In this document: positions 16,672-24,700 of the stretch, piece after piece
Numbering within the stretch: position 1 is the stretch's first letter
Layout: every line of letters starts with the position of its first letter
Assembly (NCBI RefSeq): GCF_026626745.1
Contig: NZ_JAPNJW010000002.1
Location: forward strand, 3,682,151-3,746,150
Length of the DNA: 64,000 bases
Origin: Nannocystis sp. RBIL2
GTDB lineage: Bacteria; Myxococcota_A; Polyangia; Nannocystales; Nannocystaceae
Reading direction: 5' to 3'
Program-made: the position numbers and the translations under genes
Notes under the pieces: model-generated
Told to the model about the DNA's origin: nothing
Seen by the model: only the letters and a program-made list of their open reading frames with translations
Database searches by the model: none

Positions 16672-19508
16672 CCCATCTCGACCCCGCCCTGCGGCGCCCC
16701 GGCACCGCTCACGCCAGCCGTCGCCTGGCCCTGCCGACCCTCATTGCCCTGCTCAGCGCGGTGGTCCTCGCCACCCGCGGGCCGGCCGCGGTCGAGAACG
16801 AAGCCGCCGACGACATGCTGACCGCGACCAGCGAGCGCATGATCGCCTACGTCCTGACCCCCGAGCACGGGCCGCGCTTCCGCCTGCCCGGGGGCCCCGA
16901 GCTGGTCCGCGTCTCCGCCCACCTGGTGCTGCCCAGCGGCCAGACCTACGTGCCGACCCGCCGCTACGCGTTCGGCATCGAGGCGACCCTGCGCGCGCCC
17001 GACGGCGAGGTGCTGTGGCGCCGCCACCTGTCCGATCGGACCGATCAGACCAAGGCCGGCTACAGCGAGGGCGGGTGGATCTACGAGGCCGCGTTCGCCG
17101 CCGACCACCGCTACGAGCTGTCCGACAGCGCCGGCCTCGAGCTGTCGCTGCCGAGCTGCCCGCCGTCCTCGACGCTCGAGCTGAGGCTGTCCGAAGAGAC
17201 AGGTATCCTCGGCAGCGACGGCAACAAGATCGCGGTGCCGTTCAACAACCCGAGCGCGCTGGTCCGCGTCCACCGCCGCGTCGACCTCGGCCTGGCCGGC
17301 GAGAGCCTGCGGCGCAGCACCACCCAGGCCGCTCTCGGCAAGGCCCGCCTGGCCGCCTCCACCTTCCTCCCGTGGCACGCGCTGCGCGAGGCCCACCGGG
17401 CCCACGCCGAGGCCGAGGCGTGGGAGCGCATGCCCGCCGAGGGCCGCGCCGGCGTCGACTACCGTGGCGAGAGCATCTACGTCGCCGCCGGCCCGCCGCC
17501 CGCCCCGCCGCCGCCCGAGCCGCCGGCGCTGGCGATCGCCCCGGGCCAGGCCGCGGTGGTCCACCTGCTCGGGCCGGGCACCGCGACCGTGCGCACGCGC
17601 GGCACCGCGACTGTCTCGACGGACATGCCCCAAGAGATAGCCGTGCGCACGCGCTGGCTGGGCCCGTTCCCGGCCGGCCCCGACCCGGCCCCGCCGGCCC
17701 CGCCGGTGTCGCTGATGTCGATCCCGATCACCGACGCCTGGCAGGAGCAGGCCGTCCCGCTGACCGCCGGCTGGACCGCGATCGAGCTGTCCACCGCCGT
17801 GGGGGCGGCCGACGTCCAGGTCGTCGCCAGCGACGGCGCCCGCCACCCGACCGCCGAGGAGATCGGCCCCGAGGCCGCGCGCGAGTCGACCTTCGCCGCC
17901 CTGCGCCTGCCCGCCGAGACCGAGCGCAGCGGCTGCGCCAACGCGCGCCTGACCTACCGCGCCGCCTGCACCTTGACCGCCCCGCCCCCGCCGCCCTCGG
18001 CGCTGATCCCCGTCGACCTGCGGACCCTGCCGCTCTACCGGATCGGCCCCGACGTCGCCCCGCTGTCGTTCAACCTGACTGGCCCGAAGGACATCTACAC
18101 CCGGACCCTGCGCTTCGACGTGCGCTCGTTCGGCGTCGTCGCCCCGGTCCGCCTCGGCCTCGAGTTCCTCGACGCCCGCGGCCACGTGATCCTCGTCGAG
18201 GAGCTGCTGGCCGAGCCGACCGGCCTGTCGCTGTTCGAGCGGGTGCGTCCGCCCTCGTCGTTCTTCGCCGAGTCCGCCGGCGGCGGCGACGAGGACGACG
18301 CCCAGGTCCCCTCGCTGTTGCCCGCCCTCGGCCTCGCCCTCGCCGAGCGCCCCGTCAGCGAGCCGGTCTCGCTGCGCCTCCTGGCCCCGCCCGAGGCCGT
18401 GCGCCTGCAGCTGACCGGCGGCTCGCTGGCCCTGCTCGACGTCCGCACCGTGCTGCCGCCGCCGGCCGACGAGGTCGGCGGCTCGCCGTGGGTCTGGCCT
18501 TACGACCAGGTGGTGGTCGACGACGAGCGCTGGCGCTACGCCCCGCGCCGGCGCGACCGGTGGTTCCCGCTGCGCGCCGAGGACCACGCGCTGCGGCGGG
18601 CGGCCGGCCAGGTGATGCCGCTGCAGGCGCAGATCCGCCGCGAATACGAGCCGCCGCGCCCGACCACCGAGGGCCCGTGGATCACCGCGCACCCGCGCGG
18701 CGGGGCCCAGCGCCTCGACATCCTCGAGCTCGTGCCGCCGGGCCGCCGCGACGAGGCGATCGCCAACTGGGGCGCGGGCGACGTCTCGGTGCTGCGCCCC
18801 AATGTCGTCGAGAAGATCGACCTCCGCCGCGGCTTCGCCCGCCCGACGCGCATGCGCTACCACGCGATCGGCGCCGGCGTGCGCGCGCTCGGCCAGGACA
18901 TCTTCCTGCGGATCAACGACGTCGACGACGACTGGCTGATCACCGCCCGCGCCGAGAGCCGCCGGATCGCCCGACCCAAGGGCGGGCTCGTATCCCTCCT
19001 GTGGAACTCGGAGCCGGAGCCGGTGCGCATCCTCGTCAACCGACCCACCCTCTCCGGCGCGCCGATCTACACCGCGCGCCAGATCTACCGCCTCGCTGAC
19101 AACTCGCTGACCGTGGACGTGCCCAAGCGCGCCGGCGTCGTCGAGGCGCTGCACGTCGTCGTCTACTGGCTCGAGGGCCCGCCGACCACCGCGACCTCGC
19201 TGCGGGTGGCGATCGACGGCGGCGCGCCCAAGCGCCACTCGGCCCGCGGCGTCAACGTCTCGCAGGCCGAGCTCTCGGTCGCCCTGATCCCCGACTCCGG
19301 CGCCGAGCTGCTGCGGACCGACCGCGACACCCCCGTCCGCGCCCAGCGCACCACCTTCACCATCCGCCTCGGCGACGACCTCTCGCCCGGCCGCCACTCC
19401 GTCACCTTCTCCCGCGACAGCGGCGCCCCCGTGTGGCTGCGGCTGTTCCGCGAGGCCCCGAAGAGCCACGGCGCCGCCACCGACCTCGAGCCCGGCCATG
19501 ACGACTGA
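16668..19508 (+). CDS. Large exported protein of the CapBC-like operon, unknown family
   Basis: 946 residues, starting in an ATGA overlap with the CapC-like stop codon and preceded by GGGGAGGAG, so the two are translationally coupled. One N-terminal hydrophobic segment (about residues 20-40, LALPTLIALLSAVVLA) suggests a signal anchor or signal peptide. The rest appears rich in beta strands, with Pro-rich spacers near residue 275 and 440. The last 300 residues (FLRINDVDDDWLITAR, LRVAIDGGAPKRHSARG) look like carbohydrate- or polymer-binding beta-sandwich modules, but I recognise no named domain. A periplasmic scaffold or polymer-handling role is inferred only from the operon. Confidence 0.7.
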   Translation: MTHLDPALRRPGTAHASRRLALPTLIALLSAVVLATRGPAAVENEAADDMLTATSERMIAYVLTPEHGPRFRLPGGPELVRVSAHLVLPSGQTYVPTRRYAFGIEATLRAPDGEVLWRRHLSDRTDQTKAGYSEGGWIYEAAFAADHRYELSDSAGLELSLPSCPPSSTLELRLSEETGILGSDGNKIAVPFNNPSALVRVHRRVDLGLAGESLRRSTTQAALGKARLAASTFLPWHALREAHRAHAEAEAWERMPAEGRAGVDYRGESIYVAAGPPPAPPPPEPPALAIAPGQAAVVHLLGPGTATVRTRGTATVSTDMPQEIAVRTRWLGPFPAGPDPAPPAPPVSLMSIPITDAWQEQAVPLTAGWTAIELSTAVGAADVQVVASDGARHPTAEEIGPEAARESTFAALRLPAETERSGCANARLTYRAACTLTAPPPPPSALIPVDLRTLPLYRIGPDVAPLSFNLTGPKDIYTRTLRFDVRSFGVVAPVRLGLEFLDARGHVILVEELLAEPTGLSLFERVRPPSSFFAESAGGGDEDDAQVPSLLPALGLALAERPVSEPVSLRLLAPPEAVRLQLTGGSLALLDVRTVLPPPADEVGGSPWVWPYDQVVVDDERWRYAPRRRDRWFPLRAEDHALRRAAGQVMPLQAQIRREYEPPRPTTEGPWITAHPRGGAQRLDILELVPPGRRDEAIANWGAGDVSVLRPNVVEKIDLRRGFARPTRMRYHAIGAGVRALGQDIFLRINDVDDDWLITARAESRRIARPKGGLVSLLWNSEPEPVRILVNRPTLSGAPIYTARQIYRLADNSLTVDVPKRAGVVEALHVVVYWLEGPPTTATSLRVAIDGGAPKRHSARGVNVSQAELSVALIPDSGAELLRTDRDTPVRAQRTTFTIRLGDDLSPGRHSVTFSRDSGAPVWLRLFREAPKSHGAATDLEPGHDD

Positions 19509-21630
19509 ACCCCTCGCCTCCAAACCAGGCACCGCCCCCTGTCTGGCGGAACATGTCCTGCAGGACACGCTGATCGCGCCGCGCCGCACATGTCTCTATG
19601 GACATGTCGACACCGCGCCAGCCCCGGCAACGACATGTCCCTCGGGACCTATGAACGCTCCTCCCGCGGCCCCCGGCGCGCCGCCGATACCAGCCGCGTC
19701 TTCGGCAATTACCTGTCCCTCAGGACATATCTATCCCCCGCCTGTCGCTGCGGATCCGGCCGCTCGCCCGCGCGAAACATGTCCCTCGGGCCATATCATG
19801 CCTCGCGCCGCCGCGGCGCCCGTCGCCCGCCCGCCGGCGCCTCCGGTCGCGGCCCGGCACGCCCGCTACATCCACGCACTGTCGGCCGCCGCCGCCGAGG
19901 CCCCGCGACCCGCCGCTCGCCCGCCCGCGTCTCCGGCCGCGGTCCGCCACGCGCGGCAGATCCTCGCCCTGGCCCTGGTCCCCGCCGAGGCCCCGCGCCA
20001 CGTCCCTCGCCCGCCCGCGCCCCCTGCGTCCACCTGTCCCCCGGGACACGTCAATGCCGACGCCGCCAGTGCGTCCCGACCCGTCGCACCTCCGGTCCCT
20101 GGCGTCCCCTCAGCCGCCTCGCGCGCCCACTCGAGAGGAGCCGCTCGACCGCCCGCCGTCCCCGCCGCTCCCTCCCAGGTGTTCACCCGCACGCCCACGG
20201 TCCCCGCATGTCCCTCGGGACAGGCCCCGCGTTCCGCCGGGCCAATCGCTCGCCCGCCTGCCGCTCCCAGAGCACAGGCCGCCCGCCCGCCTGCCGCTCC
20301 GGCATGCCCCAAAGGACAGACCCTGCGCTCCCCCACCGCTCCCGCCGGTCCGGTCGCACGCCTGCCTGCGGCCCCGGCATGTCCCGAGGGACAGGCAACT
20401 CCTGCCCACCCCTCGGCCCAGCTCCCCCGCCCGCCCGCATCCCTCGCCGACCAGCCCCCCGCCCCGGAGCCCGCGTCCGCCGCCTCTCTCGCCCGCGGCT
20501 GGGCCATCCTCCTCGCGCTGTCGGCCGGCTGTCAGGGCCGCGCCTGCGACTGCGCCGACCCCCAGGCCGACGACCCCCGCTACACCGCCCGCGCCGGTTC
20601 GCCTGCCCGTTCGGACATGCCCCCCTGGGCAGGTCCCGAAGACCAGCCGGCCTCGGCCGCGCTCACGGGCGGGCGCCCGCGGCCGCCGGCCCAGCCGCTC
20701 GACGCCTTCACCATGATCGACCCCACCGAGCTCCGACACCGGCTGTGGACCGAGCCGCCGCCGCCCTTCTACGTCCCTCCGACGCCCGAGCGGACGGCCG
20801 CCTTCGAGGCGCTGATGCGCGGCCTCCTGGCCACGCCGACCCCCGAGCCCGAGGCCCTCGGCGAGGTCGCGTGGGCGGCCGGCTTCGAGGTCCACGCCTG
20901 GTACGTCTCGGGCCAGCGGCTGCTCGCCGCAGTCGAGCCGCGGACCGGGCAGACCGGCGGCGGCGCCTACCTCGTGCGCGTCGCCGACGGCGCCGTCGTG
21001 ACCGACGAGCGCCCGGTGATCTTGCAGGCCCCGCACGCCTTCCACGACCTCGGGACCGAGCGGATCGCCCTCGCCCTCGCCCTGCGCGGCGACGCCTGGC
21101 CACGCGCCCTGTTCGTCAACACCGTCCACCGCTACCTCGACACCGACGGTCAGCGCCGCGAACGCGACGCCGCCCCCGCCGACCCCTGCCACAACCCCGA
21201 GCACCTGTTCTCGATCGCCACCGCCGCCGCGCTCGACGTCATGCCGCGCGCCGAGGTCGTGCAGATCCACGGCTTCAGCGAGGACGACGACCCGCTCGGC
21301 CCCGCCGCGGTCGTCAGCGCCGGCGACCGCGTGGCCGCCACCGGCCGTACCCGCGAGGTCGCCCAGCGCCTGCGCGGCGCCCTCGGCATCGCGGTCGCCC
21401 TGTTCCCCGACGACCGCACCCGCCTCGGCGCCACCGCCAACGCGCAGGGCCGGCTGATCCGCGCCCGCGGCGGCGCGGCCCGCTTCGTCCACCTCGAGCT
21501 GTCGCACGAGCTGCGCCGGCGGATCCAGCGCGACGCCAGGGCGCTCGCCAGCCTGGCCGAGGCGCTCCGCCCCGACCTCCGCGACCCCGAGGAGATCCTC
21601 GGCCTCGCCCCGCCCGAGCGCCCGCTCTAG
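19498..21630 (+). CDS. Hydrolase-like protein with a 330-residue repeat-filled N-terminus
   Basis: 710 residues, overlapping the previous gene by 11 bases, so translation very likely starts at ATG 19498. Residues 1-330 are Pro/Ala/Arg low complexity with an internal repeat of about 31 residues (RHARYIHAL and RHARQILAL) and many TCPSGH-, ACPxGQ-type units, each encoded by one dispersed palindrome. Only near residue 330 comes a hydrophobic segment ending in a lipobox-like AGC (WAILLALSAGC), as if the original N-terminus lay there. The C-terminal domain (400-710) has FVNTVHRYLD and VVQIHGFSEDDD, which look like metal-binding His motifs of a peptide or polyglutamate hydrolase. Trimming of the polymer is a guess. 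Confidence 0.65.
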   Translation: MTTEPLASKPGTAPCLAEHVLQDTLIAPRRTCLYGHVDTAPAPATTCPSGPMNAPPAAPGAPPIPAASSAITCPSGHIYPPPVAADPAARPRETCPSGHIMPRAAAAPVARPPAPPVAARHARYIHALSAAAAEAPRPAARPPASPAAVRHARQILALALVPAEAPRHVPRPPAPPASTCPPGHVNADAASASRPVAPPVPGVPSAASRAHSRGAARPPAVPAAPSQVFTRTPTVPACPSGQAPRSAGPIARPPAAPRAQAARPPAAPACPKGQTLRSPTAPAGPVARLPAAPACPEGQATPAHPSAQLPRPPASLADQPPAPEPASAASLARGWAILLALSAGCQGRACDCADPQADDPRYTARAGSPARSDMPPWAGPEDQPASAALTGGRPRPPAQPLDAFTMIDPTELRHRLWTEPPPPFYVPPTPERTAAFEALMRGLLATPTPEPEALGEVAWAAGFEVHAWYVSGQRLLAAVEPRTGQTGGGAYLVRVADGAVVTDERPVILQAPHAFHDLGTERIALALALRGDAWPRALFVNTVHRYLDTDGQRRERDAAPADPCHNPEHLFSIATAAALDVMPRAEVVQIHGFSEDDDPLGPAAVVSAGDRVAATGRTREVAQRLRGALGIAVALFPDDRTRLGATANAQGRLIRARGGAARFVHLELSHELRRRIQRDARALASLAEALRPDLRDPEEILGLAPPERPL
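19551..20396 (+). repeat. Cluster of nine in-frame dispersed palindromes inside one gene
   Basis: Copies start at 19551, 19588, 19633, 19711, 19777, 20032, 20206, 20302 and 20377. Apart from the first two, which are read as HVLQD and TCLYGH, they are read in the same frame as Thr/Ala-Cys-Pro-x-Gly-His/Gln/Pro. Typical forms are ACATGTCC-CTCG-GGCCATAT and GCATGTCC-CGAG-GGACAGGC. A further pair lies at 20602-20634. Confidence 0.85.
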
Positions 21631-21650
21631 ACCTGTCCTTTGGGACATTG
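21631..21650. repeat. Dispersed palindrome at the gene junction
   Basis: ACCTGTCC-TTTG-GGACATTG begins directly after the TAG stop codon of the hydrolase-like gene, in the 78-base gap before the next operon gene. A hairpin here could adjust expression between the two genes. Confidence 0.7.
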
Positions 21651-21708
21651 ATCAATCTTTCATCAACATTCGTGTCGCTCTGGGCCCCTCCCCTCCAGGA
21701 GCACCACC

Positions 21709-24700
21709 GTGTCCACCCCTCTCCGCATCGCCTCGTGGCTCCTCGCCGCCGTCGCGCTGTTCCCCCACGGCGCCAGCGCCCGGCCCGGTCGCGCCGCCGC
21801 GCCGCTGGCCGACCCGGCCGTGCGCGCCGGCATCGAGTGGCGCCCGGTCGAGGTCGTGCCGGTGGCGCTGGCCGGCGCCGCGCCATGGATCGCCTCGCCG
21901 ACCCCCGAGGCGGCCACTGCCACCAGCGCGGTCGTCGGTCCCGAGGCCGGCGCGATCATCCGCTTGGGCTCCCTCGCGGTCCTGCAGGTCCGCGCCGAGC
22001 CGGTCCGCGGCACCGGGCGGCCGGCGCCGCTGAAGTTCTGGCGCCGCTCCGGCGCCGAGGAGGCCGGCCGCGCCGCGGTGCTCGAGCCGGCGCTGGAGGT
22101 GGCCCCGGGGACATGGCTCTTGGAACATCCTCCGGGCGGCCCCGGCGAGTGGCTGGTCAGCGCCGGCGAGCCGACGCGGATCGTCGCCCTCGCCCCCGCG
22201 CCTCGCACCGGCGAGCTGATCTGGGAGCACGTGCTCGGCGCGGTGCTCGAGTGGATCGACCGCGGCGGTCCGCCGCCGCCGCTGCCCGATCAGCCGAGCT
22301 TCGCCGACCTGCGCCGCGAGCTGCTGGCCGACGCCGCGGTGGCCGCGGCCCTGCGCGCGACTGACCCGAAGGACATGTCCCTCCAGGCAGCCGTCAAGGC
22401 CTGGCGCGGCGCCGCCGCGGTCCAGCGGATCACCGCCATGCGCCCGCCCGGACGCCCCGCCTTCGCCCTCGAGACCTCGCCGCGCCCGCTGCCCGGCGCC
22501 GCCGCGGTCGACCTCGACGGCCGCCCGTTCCAGCGCACCGCCGGCGGCCGCAGCTGGGACCTGCGCATGACCGGCCCCGGGGTCGCGTGGATCTCCGCCA
22601 GGCTCTTGGGACAGGACCCGAAGGCCAGCATCTCCGTGCACGCCGAGGGCCGCCGGCTCGTCCGCGAGCGCCTCGCCCCCGAGACCCCGTGCGCGCCGGA
22701 GGCCATCGAGTGCCGCGTCGGCGGCCCCGAGCGCGACCTGGCGATCCCGCTGGCCCCGGGCGAGCACACCTACCGCCTGCAGGTCGAAGGCGACGCCGCG
22801 CTGCTGCAGGTCCGCGTCGGCCAGTCGCTCGAGCGGGTGGCCACCGCGTTGCGCCGCGAGGGCGCCGACGACCTGCTGCGCGCCGGTCACCGCGCTCTGG
22901 CCCGCTCGCGCTCGCCCCGGGCCGCCCTGGTCGGCGCCTTGCTGGCCCAGGTCGCGGGCCGCCCGCTGCCGCCAGTGCGCCGCCCCGCCCCGCCGCCGCT
23001 GGCCCTGACCTTCGACTGGTTGCAGGCGCAGCAGGACGGCCTCTCGCCGGCCCGCCGCCGCCAGCTCGCCTGGTCGCTCGCCCGCACCGCCGACATGGTC
23101 AAGGACCGCGAGCTGGCCGCCCGCGGCCGCGCCGCCGGCATCAAGCTGCTCGAAGGGACAGGTGACGCCGGCCTCGCCCGCCGCCTGCTCGGCCCGCGCC
23201 CGAGCGAGGCCCCGGCCAGGGCGCTGGCGGCCGCCGCCCGCATGCTCGACGGCCCGCCGCTGCCCCTGGCGAGCCCGATGCTGGCGCTGTTCGAGCGGGC
23301 CCGCCGGCTCGACCCCTACGACGCCGAGCTGCGCGCGGCCTACCGCGACCACTGGCAGGCGACGCGCTGGTCGACGCTGCTGCCGAGCCAGGAGGGCCCG
23401 TCGCCGCTGGTGTGGATCGAGCACCTCCCGCGCGACCCGCTGCGAGCGCCGACCAGCGCGTCGCTGTGGACCTGGCCGAACGCACATGTCCAAACGGTCA
23501 CGGCGCCTGCGCTGCCGGAGGCCCCCGGCCGGCCGGCGCTGCTGCGGCTGTACGCCCGCACCGACGCCAGCCTGACCGTGACCGTCGACGACGAGCGCTG
23601 GCGGACCCTGCCGCTCGCCCGGCTCGAGCTGCTCGAGCTGGCCCTGCCACCGGGAACGCACGCGCTGACGGTCGCCGGGGCCAGCGGCAGCGAGGTGTGG
23701 TCGTCGCTGGCGCCCACGCCCCCGCGGGCCCCCGACGCCCGCCTGCTCCGCCTGTGGCGCGCCGACGCCGAGCAACCGGCCCGCTTCGTCCTCCCCGGCG
23801 AGCCGGCCCACGCCCGCGTCGACATCCGCGCCTTGGGCAGCGACGCCCCCACCCGCGTCGACCTGACCCTCAAGACCGACACCGGCCTGCGCCGCCAATT
23901 CAGCGTCGAGCTGCGCCCCGTCGACTCCAACGCGATCCCCCTCGACGGCAGCCCCCGCGTCGGCCCGCCGACCAGCGTCCTCATCCCCCTCGACCTCCGC
24001 GCCCGCGCCCTCGAGGTCCTCGTCGCCAAGGGCGGCCCCGCCGTCGCAGTGTCCGCCGCCGTCCGCGCCCCCGGCCTGCGCGAGCCCGTACCGGCGAACG
24101 AGACCGAAAGCCATGCCCCGAGAGACACCACGACCTCCGCCGAGACAGGTCCCGAAGGACATGCCCCGAAAGACACCTCCGCCGCGCTCAGCACGATCGT
24201 CGCGACAGGTCCCGAAGGACATGCCGCAAAGGACACCTCCACGGACCCCATTCCCGGCAAGCCTGCCCCCCAGGACAGCCCGCGCCCCGAGAGCCCGGCC
24301 GTCACGCTCGAGCGGGCCAGCCGCGGCCTGCTCGAGCGCCCCAACGACCCCGAGCTGCTGATCGTCCGCGCCGGCGCCCTCCTCGACCTCGACCAGCGGG
24401 CCTACGCCCTGTCCGACTGGGCCCGCGTGGCCGCCCACCCGCTGCCGCCCGGCCTGCAGGATCGCGCGCTCGCCCTCGGCCGCCGGATCGAGGCCCTCGG
24501 CGCCCCCAGCCACGTCGACGTCACCACCGACGTGCCCGCCCTCATCGCCCCCCCGCTGGCGGCCGCCGGCCTCGATGACCTCGCCCTCGCCCGCCTCGCC
24601 CCCGCGGCCGCCCGCGCCCGCGCGGCAGGGCCCGCCGCCGGCCTCGCGGTCCTCGACGAGCTGGCGCCCGCGTCCCCCGCCGAGGTCGGCGCCGCGGTCC

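Noticed and set aside
19551..20396. Regularly repeated palindromes as a possible CRISPR array
   Set aside because: Repeats are only 18-20 bases, degenerate, irregularly spaced and inside a coding frame, with no cas genes.
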